The position numbers and the translations under genes are program-made. A model generated the notes under the pieces. That model had not been told where the DNA came from. It saw only the letters and a program-made list of their open reading frames with translations, and did not search any database. Source: Synaphobranchus kaupii (lineage: Eukaryota; Chordata; Actinopteri; Anguilliformes; Synaphobranchidae). From it: a stretch of DNA of 64,000 nt. Location: NCBI GenBank assembly GCA_029718625.1, contig CM056376.1, positions 91,733,358-91,797,357 on the forward strand, read 5' to 3'. Positions 46,320 to 59,540 of the stretch are shown here, in pieces. The number at the start of each line of letters is the position of its first letter. The first letter of the stretch is position 1.

Positions 46320-49025
46320 CACGCAGATGATCTGACACGAATCGACATGGCCCCCCCAGCACTGCCGGGACCCCCTGCCAAAACGCACCAGCGTAGAGGA
46401 CGAACCGCAATTAGCCGCGTTGCTCTGTGCTGGCGGTGTCCTGTCAGGAAGTATCGCGCGCGCTGTCACAGAGACCCAGAAAAGGTCAGCACCTCAAAAT
46501 TAAAGCTCACTACGTCCCTGTGAGCATGAGAGAGGCCTCCACTGTGCTCCCCACGTCCCTGACAGAGGCCTCCACGAGTCCTCACTGCAGAGTCCTGACC
46601 ATTCACTCCTCACTGCTGAATCTTGACTGTGCTCCTTACTGCAGAATCCCGACCCTGTGCTCCTCACTGCTGAGTCCTGACTGTGCTCCTTACTGCTGGC
46701 ATCACCTGCCCCATAACTACACACTCTGGGTCACTTTAGAGTTCTCTCTCTCTTTCTCTCTGTGGACACAACCAAGTCAAGCAGCCCTCATGGGTCATCA
46801 GTTTGTACATTTGTCACTAATGCATTAAATGCTACACTAAAACATGCTTATTTTTGGTATACAGTGGCAGATTGGTTATTTGTAGCTGGCTGGAGTTGAG
46901 GAGTATTTCTTATCAGCCGCATATCATATTTCTGATCGTAGTGCCCATAACACGGAGAGCAGGGATCTCCAATGAAAACCGTGCATGTGAAAACTCTAAA
47001 GCAAACTGAGCACAGAGGCTGCACACCAGGGATCTCAGTCTCCAGTCCTGGAGCGCCGCAGAGCCTGCAGGTTTTTATAGTTTCCTATCAGTCAGGTGCT
47101 TGGACCCCTCAGCCAATCAGTGACTTGAATTGAACACTTCAGTGCTAAAGTGCACTGAAAATGGCCTCCAGGACTGGAGTTGGGATCCCTGTCATAGTGA
47201 ATCATCAGTGGGGTCAAAAGGGTGTGCTTTTGGGGCGTGTTCACATTTACACATTTGCTCGTAAGGGAACTTTGATTGGTCTGTCCCTGAAAGCAAATGG
47301 CCTGTTTGCTTTTTAGGATTAGTGGGCCGATTTGCTTCTGCAAATTCGATCACAACTTTGCTAATCCCCCCCCCCCCCCGCCGCCAGATCTCTTCTCATC
47401 TGCACTCAGTTCTTGTGATAAAATCAGCAGGAACTTGAGCTCTAGGTTTGCGTTGTACATAAAGAGGGAATTAAGCCTGTTCCGCTTTGCCGCTTTTATA
47501 AATAAATACTCAAACAATCGACCTCAGCCAATGAAGCCTCATATAGGAGTGTGTGATACATTATCTACAGCGATGACCTCCCCCACAGCTTCTCACTTCC
47601 TGTTTATCTTTATCTCTCAATTGTGGAGCGGACTTCATGAGGTCATCACCTTTGCACTGTGTTATAAGTGGCTTGTGAGGAAGAGACGCAGACTGCAAAC
47701 AGATTCAACGTCAATCAGTGAATCTGTTCTATAGTTTTTTCTATCATAGATTAGTAATAACATGAGTCCAGAAGCTGATGAATGTGGATTATAAGGGACA
47801 GTTCCTGGCTAAGAGGCTAAGAAAGGTTCACTTTTTGACAGCGTGGAACTCTTCTCCTCCCCTTTCCCAAACCGCGTCTTTCTTTCCTCCATTCTTCTAG
47901 CCTGTCCGTCGCCTGCATTTTTACGACGGTCCTTTCCTCATATTGGCACCTCTCTCTCTCTTTCTGTCTCGACCTTGTCAGGACCTCCACCCCCCCCCCC
48001 CCCCCCCAACCCCCCCACCCCCCCCCAGACTAATCTGTGCTGCTGATCCCCCCCCTCCGATCCATCAGGCCTCTCACATTGTTTTGACGTCTAGTTAATT
48101 CTTCGCTGATGATTTATCAAATTCTTATTACGGCTCACTGAAAGCCTCATTTATTGTCTTGATGTATGGTAATGATGGCTCCGGTGCAGCCGCCTGAATT
48201 TTAACTAACTTCTCCTCTTCTCTCCCCCTCTATCTGTCCTCTTTCCTTCCTTCCTTTCCATCCTTGCTGTCCTTCTCTTTCTCTCTCTCCCTCCCTCCCT
48301 CTCTCCATCAGCACATCTGCACTTTCTCTCTACATTCCGCCTGTCTGTATTTCGTCAGTGATGCGACACACAGCTGGAATCCTTTCATGGGCTGACACGG
48401 CTCGGCTTCTCTCCTCCTTCTTTCCTGTTCCACAGAACAGAACTGAGGGCCTGAACCACAGACACTAGCCTGTTTGTGTCATAACCCTGCCTGCTGTCAA
48501 ATCAACTCACACAACAGGGGCAACATGTCCTCCATTCGATGTAAACGTATTCTATCAGAGCTGATTTCACACTAAAACTGACAAATATTTACGATGATGG
48601 AGATCAACAAAGCTATATATATATATATATATATATTATATTTTAATTTCCCCCATATATATATATACATATATATATTTTAGTATGAATGATCACTCAT
48701 AAGCACTATATATAGCAGTGATACCACACCACAGACATTCATAAGTGCTTATGTCAATAACTGAAAATAGGCATATGGTGCATGTCACTGGCTGCATCAG
48801 TACTGAGACAGCAAAACATATGGCTATTTCTGGATACTGACATTGTCATGAAGGTATATGTAGTGCAATGCAGTGGCTATGTAGTGCCACAATAAAGCCA
48901 TGTGAAAAATGATTTACCAACACCACCTATCAGCCAGGCTGTGCTGTTGTTGGAAGATCTTTGTGTGTTTGCTGGGAGGGCCTAAATCTCATGAGAGGGA
49001 AAAAGAAGAAACAGAGAGGAAAATG

Positions 49026-49069
<44 letters not shown>

Positions 49070-49543
49070 CTGGGGGGGGTCTGTATTGTACCAACATCCC
49101 CTCCTCTGGCCCCCAGTAGCATGCCAGTCCCACGGCACAGCTACTACCCCCCCCCCCCCCAAGGGTCCTTAAATAACTTATTGGCCTGTAACAATACCTT
49201 AACGTCTCTGAGCATTTTATTCAAATGGAGGTTAATAGGAAGTGATGGGAGCCATGCTCTGTGGCTAGAGCAATGTGAAACACATGTGAGCTACCTCTGT
49301 GTGTGTATATGTGAGTGTGTGTGTGCGCGTGTGCATGCGTGTGTGTGTACGTGCTTCTCTCACGTAAAAGGGGGACTGACTCTACACTGACGTTTAACCA
49401 CTCAGGAAAAACTGGGAGGAGAGTGTTGGAGGGAAAATGAGAAACTGTGTGTAAGCACAAACACACTGTCCTCTGGAGAAACCATTTCAACACACACGCA
49501 CGCACGCACGCACACGCACGCACACATTGTCCTCTGGAGAAAC
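45906..49543. other. Non-coding region with simple repeats
   Basis: CT then CA tracts at 46225-46316; a degenerate repeat of about 42 bp (ACTGTGCTCCTTACTGC) at 46530-46710; C-runs at 47367-47379 and 47989-48027; AT tract at 48614-48668; GA tract at 49028-49065; GT and CACG tracts at 49300-49525, where TGTCCTCTGGAGAAAC occurs twice 59-60 bp apart. Bases 47395-47720 and 48060-48215 are unique and gene-free. No exon could be supported. Confidence 0.5.
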
Positions 49544-50207
49544 TAGGGCTGCCCCAGACCAAAGATTTGCTTAGTCGACCTGTATTCGTCAGTTCAAACC
49601 CATAGTCGACTAACCGTCGCACATTTACGATATTAATTTAATTATTTAAATATGTATTTTTGAGCATCAGAAAATGGTTTCACTGCTATGTGGATCTATA
49701 GTAAGTTTACTATATTACAGAGAAATACAAAACCGTCATTATGAGCATTTAAAATATCAATTATAGCTACAAGCACAGGCTGCGATTTGCTGGCATATTA
49801 ATGGCATCGGTTTGCTTATGGCCCGCGCTGTAGGCTATTAACGGCATAGACAAAGCGGTAAATGAATGTGTCGGAACAACAAACAATGAGATATTTAACA
49901 TTGTTATTTTTATTTCCACTCTTTATAACAACACAAAACTTAAAAATAGTGAATAACTAAATAAAAAAGCAGCCTTTTGTCCGGTGATACGAAAGAGCAA
50001 AAAACAATGTAGCTAATTTAACAACTTCACGGTTATCAAAACTAGAAAAAAATCTTTTATTTTATTTTTTAAATGAAAATAGGCTATAAATTATATAAAC
50101 AAACTAATGAATAAAAAACACAGCAAACTGAAACACTTAAGAGAAATATCAACAACAGGCCTAACGAAAGATTAATTATAATCCATATTAGCAACGTAAA
50201 AGTGTGT
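49544..50207. mobile_element. hAT-like element fragment
   Basis: TAGGGCTGCCCCAGACCAAA followed by TTAGTCGACC is the end of a common teleost hAT element. AT-rich internal sequence runs to about 50207, where the palindromic core of another element begins. The opposite end was not found, so the copy is truncated or cut by the later insertion. Confidence 0.6.
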
Positions 50208-50620
50208 TTTAGCGAACCTGGATCACTTTAAGTGTTTCTTCTCCTGACTTTTTTCCCCATAAAGTTCTATAGGAAAATGACTCAGGAGAAATAACCCTTG
50301 CAGGGATCCATCCACATCTACTCCATATCTGGCCGCAGAGTGATGGTTTGGGGCTCGTTTGATACCTTAGACCCTGGATGACTTACAGCCATTTAGCCAG
50401 GCATGTGTTCCATGCTGTACCAGTGTAATTTACAGCTGAATCCAGTCTCATCCCCCAATTCCCATAGAAATCCATTCAAATGCAGAGAGGTTAGAGTATC
50501 GCTTGTAGGAGTACCTGAAAATAAGATATTGAGAGTAATTTGATCCTGATGGGTCACAGACTTCAGGAAGTAACAGCATGCAAAGGATATGCGACTAAAT
50601 ATTAAATATGATACTTTAAA

Positions 50621-51929
50621 GGGATAGTTCGGAATTTTGGACATAATGTCTCAATTACGACTTACCCATGATGTAGTTGATTGATGGAAACCATTTTGCT
50701 GTCCCTTCTTTTGGACATACACACATTGCTAATGCTAGCGCAACTCTAAGGTATCGAGTAGCATCCACTACCAAACGCACTTAAACACTCCACAGTGCAC
50801 CCAAAGCAAATAAAATACGACGACAGTCTATCGGGGTTATTTTCAGTGATTATACCATCATTTTTCAAGTCAAACTATCGTTGAATCCTTTACTTTGTGC
50901 TCACCTAAATTCTCAGTGGAAGTACGGCGTTAGTTTAGTAGGTAACGTAAAGTAGCCTATAGCTCTGCCGTCGTATGTCGTGCCGGCCAAAAACAATATT
51001 GCGCGTGTGAAAGAATCAGACTTGTAGTATTTTTAGCTAACGTTCAGGTAAGATGGTATTTCGGTGTGTATTTCAAGGTTGTTCAAATCATGCAAAAAAA
51101 TGGGCACCACAAAGTTTTCACCGATTTCCAGTGGAAGATCAACAAAGAAAACAGCTGTGGCTTCTTGCTGCTCACATGGATGTCAACAATTGAGACTCTA
51201 AAAAAGTTAAGTGTGTAGTGACCATTTCACGGAGGATGACTATGTGAAAATCAAAAAATGACGGTCGGGACACCCTCTACTGAAGGAGACACCTGTTTTT
51301 CTTCATGCACCGAAAACAACTGACGAGCAGGTAACTAATAAATGATTGCATGCGTGATCTATCTATTCAATTTAGCTAGCTAGTTGCCACGATTGGGAAG
51401 TCATGGAAGTGGTCAAACCTTTCCTGCAAATTGGTAGCCAGTGTGCTTGCTTGTATATGCTGTGTTATTCTGTAGCATGTTTGTGTTTAGCTGACTTGTT
51501 GTCTACCAAATATGTAACTTTACGGCAAAACGGATTGTGTCGGCAACTGTGGAGTACAGCAGATAGCCTACAGGCAGATACCCTGGCTAATCTACAGCTA
51601 GCTCCGCCGCCGTACTTCCACTGAGAATTTAGGTGAGCACAAAGTAAAGGATTCAACGATAGTTTGACTTGAAAAATGATGGTATAATCACTGAAAATAA
51701 CCCCGATAGACTGTTGTCGTATTTTATTTGCTTTGGGTGCACTGTGGAGTGTTTAAGTGCGTTTGGTAGTGGATGCTACTCGATACCTTAGAGTTGCGCT
51801 AGCATTAGCAATGTGTGTATGTCCAAAAGAAGGGACAGCATGGAATTATCTGAAAATGGTTTCCATCAATTAACTACATCATGGGTAAGTCGTAATTAAG
51901 ACATTATGTCCAAAATTCCGAACTATCCC
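50621..51929 (+). mobile_element. P-element-like transposon with 310-bp terminal repeats
   Basis: GGGATAGTTCGGAATTTTGG begins the left repeat (to about 50934), and the same sequence returns inverted from about 51606 to 51929, differing by a 13-bp indel and few substitutions. Both ends are followed outward by TTTAAA, part of a likely 8-bp target duplication. The 670-bp centre carries a THAP-domain exon, the DNA-binding module of P-type transposases, but no catalytic domain. It interrupts the Tc1-type MITE around it. The combination of long terminal repeats and THAP makes a P-like origin probable. Confidence 0.8.
51053..51290 (+). pseudogene. THAP-type zinc finger fragment
   Basis: From the ATG at 51053 the frame reads MVFRCVFQGCSNHAKKWAP, then SFHRFPVEDQQRKQLWLLAA. 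The first Cys pair, the FHRFP word and the following Trp are THAP hallmarks. A TGA stops the frame after residue 43. One base out of frame, VCSDHFTEDDYV supplies the second Cys and the His of the C2CH zinc site, and then RSGHPLLKETPVFL continues. No AVPTIF box was seen. So the domain is recognisable but broken by a stop and a frameshift. It would have bound the terminal repeats in an active relative. Confidence 0.8.
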
Positions 51930-52168
51930 TTTAAAAATACGTATGATCCAAGGGTTCACATACTTTTTCCAACAAAGCATTTAATGTTGGATAATTTTGC
52001 TCAATAAATAAATTATAATATTTATAATAATATTTTTGTGTTTTTTGTTGAGCTGGGTTCACTTTATCAAGTTTTAGGACTTAGATGAAGATGTGATCAC
52101 ATTTTAGATCGAATTTATGCAGATACACAGAAAATCCTAAAGGGTTCACAAACTTTCGAGCAGCACTG

Positions 52169-52823
52169 TATATGCACATATATCACCTGGCTTAGAGGAA
52201 TTCCTCAGTCTTTTGAGTTAGTGTCAAGTAAATAAATGCAATAACTTCCCACAACTATATTTTGAGTTCTGCTTTCTCCTTCTTTTATTTCACATAATGT
52301 ATAAAGAATTAAAACACATCAAGTATGAAGTCCATGTTGGCAAAAAAACATAAACTACTCTCTCTCATCCTGTGTCTCTCTCCCTCCCTTTCTCTGTCTC
52401 TCTCCATCCCTCTCTCTCTCCCTCTATCCATCCCTCTCTCCATCCCTTCCTCTCTCTCTCCTTCTTTCTCTCTCCCCCAGGTCTCCCCAGTTGAAGGACG
52501 TGTTTTGGGAGATTGAAGGAGGTCAGGCATTAGCAGAGGAGTGCAATAACGGCCAGGCTGCTCCGCGCAGCCCGGGACAGGCTCATCTGTCAGCGGCTGG
52601 CAGGCCTGGCCTCTCCATTAGTGCTGCTCCTGAGTGATGCCCTGCTCGCCGCCCCACGCGCCCATACATCTCCCCCGCCAGGCACCTCCCCCGCCAGGCA
52701 CCCACCCGCCTGCTGAGAGCAGATCAATGCTGCCAGCCCCATACATCATGTGTCACGGCGGAGCCTTCTCTTTAATGATCCTGTCTGTCCTCTGCTCCTC
52801 TAACCTCCCCCAGCTCTCCCATT

Positions 52824-52858
<35 letters not shown>

Positions 52859-55800
52859 CACACACACGCGCACGCACGCACACACACGTATCACACATAC
52901 GTATAAGCACACACACACACACACACACACACGCGCACACATACACACGTGCACACACACATAAAACTCACCCGCACACACACACATACACACCCCTCCC
53001 TCTCTCGCTCTCTCTCTCTCTCACATCTTCATTCCAGCTGATTGAATTTTATGGCTGGAGACCCAGGGCCGATGCATCAGAGGGACTGCGACACCAAAGG
53101 TGACCCCTGGCAGCCTAATGACACACAGTACATATTCCCTAATGAAGTCACTAGCAGGACTCTGCCTGTCCTTTACAGACACCCTCTCTCCCTCACACAA
53201 AGCCACATAAACACAACTCTCACAGACACCCACCCACCCTCCCTCCCTCCCTCACAGAAACAGACACAGAGCAATCACACAAACTCACATAAATACAACT
53301 CTCACAGACAACCACCCATCCATCCCTCACAGAAACAGATCACACAAAGCCACATAAGCACAATGCTCACAGACACTCACTCTCCCTCACAGACACAGAA
53401 ACAGAACAATCACACAAAGCCACATAAGCACAACGCTCACAGACACCACAGCCCAGGTGAAAACAGGGAAGGTGCAATAGATCTAATCTGAGGAGTGTTC
53501 TGGCTTCTGATTGGTCGTGTGCGAACCCATGGACCCGCCTCAGCATCAACGTGACATGCATAATGTGTGTGGTCTCCCTCTTTGCCACCGTCTTTCACTG
53601 GGGCAGGTGGGATTTATAGCCAGCAGAAGGGGAGAGTAAGGAGGCTGTGTGCGTGTATGTGTGTGTTAAATCTTCATCACATCAGATATCCAATCAACCA
53701 CTCTGGATTTTATTTGTGGGCTATAGATTTATTGATTGCATTCTGACGCACTACACAATAGGGCCTATAAACTAGTAATTGCTATATATGCTATGAACTA
53801 CATCGTATTAATTGTTCTCTCTCATTTGCAGCCATAAGAATAATAATTTGTCAATGAGAATTATTAAAGAGTAAATAGATCTCACCACTGTTTTATGATG
53901 ATAAAGATTAAAATGAGTGATTATGACAATCATTAATACAATTATCTCGCTCTTAATTTTCTTTTGTCGCTTGCCGTCTATGTGAGTTTCTCACTACTGC
54001 CCCCAACTGGCTGGTCTCTGCACAGCAGCCTCTCTTCCCCGTGTCTGTTCAGCTCCATTCCTCAGTGCTGTTATTGAATTTTCAGATGCCAGAGGGAGGC
54101 ATACATCACCCCCCCCGTCACATCGCTGCACGCTACACTCATTCAGTCCTTCATTCATCCCTCTTTTTCTTTTTTTTAATAAGTCTCCTTCTCCACTCTT
54201 TGACCATTTATAAATATGAGTCAACCACTGCGGTTTTCAGCCACCCCATCCTCCTTTCTCTTATCTGTCTCGTCCCTCCTCCTCCTAATCTCCAATCTCT
54301 CCATCTCTCACTCCCCCATCATCGCTCTCTCTCTCGCTCTCTGTCCCTCGCCCTCTCTCCCTCTCTCTCTCTCTCTCTCTGACAGAGCCGTCCGTCATGT
54401 GCTGTGCCTGGTCACTGTCCACCATCTGACTTGCCTATTTATCAGTCCTTTCAAAAGCACAAATCATTCTCTCTCCCTCTCTCTCTCTTTGCCCCAACCC
54501 CTTATTGCTCTATCAATCTCCTTCAGCAGATGATCAATACATGCTCGCTTGCTTTCCTTTCACCCCTCCTCCTTCTCTCTCTCTCTTTTTCTGTCCTTCA
54601 CCCTCTCACTCGGACGAGGCCCTCTGTCGACCCCTTGCATATCTGAAATTCAAAATGGACGTTGAGGAGTAAAAGCAAAGAAAGGCTGGCTCTCAGCCTC
54701 CCAACAGGAAGTGACCTCACAGTAGACTGTTTGACATCCTCAGTCACCGCCATCAGGACTATACAGAGAAACAAAGCTCCCATCTACCATGCTGTCGTGG
54801 CTGTGACACCTGCTAGCAGTTCAAACAGGAAGTACAGTTCAGTTCTGTCAAGCCCTGATCCTGTTAGTCAAACCGATTTAGCCGAGGAGAGGCCCGTTAA
54901 TGCGTATGGTCATGCTTCTCCAACTCTAATGTCTTTATAATCTAGTTAGAGATCGCTAATTCTTTTTCATCGCACTCTCGGCGAACCCCCATTAAACTCT
55001 CTCTCTTTTCTCTCATGCAGCGCGCAGGGAAAGAGGAAATGAAATGAAGCTGGACGTACTGGGGCGGGAAACTGAGCGTAAATCGCAGGTCTTGTTCCCC
55101 GTCCAGGCCCGCAGACCCAGAGGTACATCACAGGACCACGTTTGGTTCTCTCTCACACCCTTCTTGTGTCCAAATATGCAGCGTACGGGTACATGAAGCC
55201 GTCTTTAACAAGATACACACCACGGTCAAATGATCAGCTCGCAGCGAGGTCATACAGCTTACATGAACGGTTCCTAATTATTTTTATTGTATCGAGGTGT
55301 TGTAACGACAAAAACTGTACGGGGTGCAGAAAGTGTACAGGTGCCTTGTCGCGTAAGAGTGACGTAAGTTTCAACCAATTAGTAACGAGTAAAGGAATAC
55401 GTTAGGTATCTCATGGTCCAGAGCCATCTGAGCCACCTGTATCTCATGGTCCAGAGCCATCTGAACCATGACCGTCACCATGCAACACAAAACACATCGC
55501 ACGGCATGCAGCGCACTGCGCAGCGTGCCTCAACACAGACAGCGCGCGGCAAGCGTACAACATAACGCCATGGCTTCAAAAAAAACAACAACAGCAGAAG
55601 CAGCAGACACATGACCACACAGTGGCAGGCGGCTCCGGCTGCCAGCGCTCCAATTACAGAGACATTAGCAAGCAGCGAGCGGTGGCTAATTTGACAAGCT
55701 GAAATGATGCCCATTCATATCCTTCTGCTTGAACAAGCCTGCGTAAATATTTCCCCAATCACAGCGTAAATACAGGGGCCAGTATTTAAACAGCTGAGAG

Positions 55801-58800
55801 AGCGGCAGAGAGAGAGAGAGAGGGGGCGGGGTGGTTCTGGAGATTGTGTGTCCTTCACAAGAAAGAGGCAAATAGGCGTGTTGTGGGATGGGAAAGATAA
55901 GCGCAGAGATTTACACGTTTACATGCATTTACTCACTGATTAAAAAGGAATCCTCTGGGATCTGAAATGTATTTTCATTAAAACAACACTCAAATTGCCG
56001 TTTCACTTGATACCACACTGAATAAATGCAATGATGAATTTATTCTTTTGTGAACATGTAAAATTACAACAAACGTGCCAATATGTATGCAGGTTTTAGT
56101 TCCTACCATTTATTACTGGTTTAATATTGTAAACATCTGTAAATACCAATGCTGGTTTACTCGTATGTCAGACCACTGTAAAACACTTTCACCAAAGATA
56201 CATGTGCAGTCTGCAGTTATAGCTCAAGATTTATCAAAAGGGTCTGATCAGATAAATGATTATGGTTGCATAGATGGTCGACCAGTCATTAGATCAATAT
56301 GGTTTAATATAGGCCTATTTGTCATGCCAACTGTCATGTTTAAGTGAATCATTTTAAGTCAAAGTCGAAGTGTCTCGCTAGCTAACCTACTTGTTTTTCA
56401 TACTGGCAAAATTAAATTCCTATCTAACGTTACCCAGCAAACTAGCTTGGGGTTAGTTCACTACACATACCATGCTTGATTTAGATTGTAAAGTTAACTC
56501 AAGAGGATTATTTAGGCCATTCAGTGAATTACACCTAAGCACAATAGCACATGGGACTGGCAAAACGATAACATAATGGCTTCAGAAAATAACGTTTGGT
56601 AACTTTGCTGCACACGCGCTAATTTAAACAGACGGCAGTTGAACTTAAAGTGAAATTAAATATTAACATTAATACGAAACGAGTTTATAGCAAATACATT
56701 ATCTGTTTACAGCATTTAAAAAATACTTTACTTTTTTTTTCGGAGATGTGGTTGCAAAGTCAAACCAAACAACACGAAATGGTGGCCGGGGTACCATTTC
56801 ATTGGGGTAACGTTAACGTTAATGGTAACAGTTAGCTAAGTTAACGTTAAATGTCAAACCCTAACGTTACATTTTACCGCTATTTGCAAAGTACTTCGTA
56901 TAAACCTAAACTATGCTGCACATATTTTTATTGTAAAATCAAGTTAATAAACATAGTGACAACCAAAAGCTAGATCAGGAAAGTAATTTTAAAAATACTT
57001 ATTTTTACCTTATGGCAGCACTGGTTGCTAAGATCGTTTGTGATCTGTAGTAGCTAACGTTAGCTAATTAGCTAGGACGCAGATGCCTCCAGCTCTCTGG
57101 CTGAGGTGATGGCAATGTGAGGTAACCTTAACGTTTTTTTCTGCCTCAAGTTCAACGTCTGATTGTTTTTAAAAAAATAGTTATTATATATTTTATTTTT
57201 TTCAGGTCTGGGATAACTGCTCTTCTTACTTCTTAGCTAGCCGGCTAATTGGCACATGCATTGTAAATGTTATTGTTATTGCGTCATGTCCGGGGGAAAA
57301 ACATTTTGAATAGAACGTAGCCAAGCAGGTGAATATTATTACAGCTCTGTGGCAAGTTTAAACATTAGTTCCCTTCAGCTGAAATGAATGATTTTTGCTC
57401 ATCATCTGAGGATACAGGTGTAGGTAGCTACAACCCAATTTAGTGATTGATCTAATAGGTATAATGTGGGTTATGTTAAACGTCACCTTTAGCCAGCAGG
57501 GGGGCCAAGGCAATTGCCTGTGATGGCAAATAGCTATATGGGCCCCTAATGAGTTGTGAACCCCTGCTTTAGTGTCTTTTGTAATTCGCTGTGGTCTGTG
57601 CAGTAGGTAATGGTGTAAATAGACTGTGTTCTGCTCCTCGTTGCTTCCCCAGTAGCCGGGCCTGCCGTTTGGATTGATGAACGACTCCACTCAGAAATGA
57701 CGAGGGCTCAGCCTTTATGCACAGTTCAACTTCCTCACAGAGCCTGGGTGCAACAGCAATAACTCAGCCATTCCTGCCAACGACTCAGTAAACACCACAG
57801 CACACAAATCTGTCACCAGAGAGGAGAGAGAGAGAGAGAGAGGGAGGAGAGGGAGGAGAGGGGGGGGGGGGGACTTTGACATTTAAAAGCTCTTTATTCA
57901 ACGTAACACTGTTAGAAAAAGCACTCAGTTGGGGAGGACATTGATTACCTCAAAAAGACAAAACGGAAAAAAAAAAACATTGAACAAACCACAAAGCAAC
58001 ACAGACCAGATTTAAGAATGGTGAGAAACAAACTGCGTGAGAGTGAGAGATAGAGATAGAAGGGGGAAAGAAAGATAGAGAGAGGGAGGAGAGGAGAGTG
58101 ACAGATAAAGAAAGAGAGACAGAGGACATAGAAACAGAGAGAGGAGGGAGATAGATTAAGAGAGCGAGCGATAGACCAACGGACCGAGAGAGAAAAGGGG
58201 GGCGGGAGAGAGGAGAAGTAAAGATGAATTATCTTCAATAGGATTAGCTGGGATACCAGGACAGTAATTGAATAGTCCCAGCTCAATCATGTGGCTGTTG
58301 AGACACTTCATTCACTTTCCCCACTTTACAGCCTCTTTATAAACCCATCCTTCCCTGACTGCCGGGGTCCTCTGAACTACACGAACAGAGATCCCTGTAC
58401 CTGTACACCCTCACCCCATATTTACTCAATACTCACAATCCAAATACACTGAATCTCAATTTACATATTCAGATACATTCACACCAGATGTAATAATGAC
58501 TTTTGACCTTTCAACCTTTTCTGATCCAGGGACCCCCACCCAGGCTCAAAGGCATCCAGGGGGAGCCCATTATAAGTTTAAAAGGGTATATTTATATTTG
58601 AAGAAAGGTTGTATAGCGATTGCGGACTAGGAGGAGGGTGGGGCAGTGGCTTAGCGATCACGGACCACCTGTTGAAAACTCTTTATTAGACTTTATTAGA
58701 ACCTGGCTTTCAATCAAATATACAAGCCCTGTACTAAATATTAAGGCTCAAGGGTCCTTTTTGACCTCTCAAAAAAAGCTTAATCTTTTTGTATTTTTTG

Positions 58801-59177
58801 TTTATTTTTCATTCTTTTTATCTTAGAAATATTTTATCTTTATGTTCTTAATTAATATTTATATTTCTTGTTATATGTGTGAGTGTATATAGTGACATGG
58901 TGAAATAAAGGATTTTACTACAGGTAAAATCCCTTCAGGTTTTTTTTAGCTTTTCAAGGGGCATGGCCATACATTCACAGCTTCTATGATGGTGGGGCAT
59001 CCTTGATAAGATAAGGGGAAAGGCTATATAAAATAAATAGCATAAACAATTAGTTAAATTTAAAAATTGCTCAGAGAAAATGTTTTTAAAAAAAAAAAAA
59101 GTTTTTAGTTCCAAAAAAGAGAGGTGTCAACATTATTTCCACCCTTGTTTTCTGTACTTTGTGAACCCTCCCTTAAC
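52169..59177. other. Non-coding region with many simple repeats
   Basis: CT tracts at 52360-52480, 53000-53023 and 54290-54380; CA tracts at 52824-52990; GA tracts at 55810-55825, 57820-57860 and 58040-58220. Bases 53185-53450 hold about four degenerate units of 70-80 bp (CACACAAAGCCACATAAGCA). A 33-bp unit, GTATCTCATGGTCCAGAGCC..., is duplicated at 55405-55467. TAACGTTA and GCTAGC words cluster at 56370-57260. Unique blocks at 52500-52795 and 53920-53990 could be regulatory. No gene supported. Confidence 0.5.
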
Positions 59178-59540
59178 AGCCTGCGGTGTGATAATATGGC
59201 CTGCAGTGTAATAATACGGCCTGCAGTGTAATAATATGGCCTGCAGTGTAATAATATGGCCTGCGGTGTAATAATATGGCCTGCAGTGTAATAATACGGC
59301 ATGCAGTGTAATAATATGGCCTGCGGTGTAATAATACGGCCTGTGGTGTAATAATACGGCCTGTGGTGTAATAATATGGCCTGCAGTATAATAATATGGC
59401 CTGCGGTGTAATAATATGGCCTGCAGTGTAATAATATGACCTGCAGTGTAATAATACAGTCTGCAGTGTAATAATATGTTATGTGGTGTAATAATATGAC
59501 CTGCAGTGTAATAATATGGCCTGTGGTGTAATAATATGGC
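59178..59540. repeat. 20-bp minisatellite, about 18 units
   Basis: The unit CTGCAGTGTAATAATATGGC repeats with variants (CTGCGG, CTGTGG, ATACGG). Several variants recur in alternation, suggesting slippage and gene conversion. The open minus-strand frame through it is a repeat artefact. Confidence 0.95.

Larger units (their letters stand above)
50208..52168. mobile_element. Tc1-type MITE carrying the shared palindromic core, split by a P-like element
   Basis: Bases 50208-50618 match, inverted, the core of the fold-back element at 40227-42592 (CAGTGTAATTTACAGCTGAA, TTCCCATAGAAATCCATTCA, GCATGCAAAGGATATGCGAC). The sequence resumes after the P-like element at about 51936 and ends with CAAACTTTCGAGCAGCACTG before TA at 52169. 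This end belongs to a different Tc1 family from that of the 40 kb copy. The left terminal repeat is missing. Confidence 0.75.

Noticed and set aside
56340..57260. Clustered TAACGTTA and GCTAGC words as a possible binding-site array
   Set aside because: The words are irregularly spaced, and similar TAACGTTAGCTA sequence occurs at 6180-6480; such text is common background in fish genomes.
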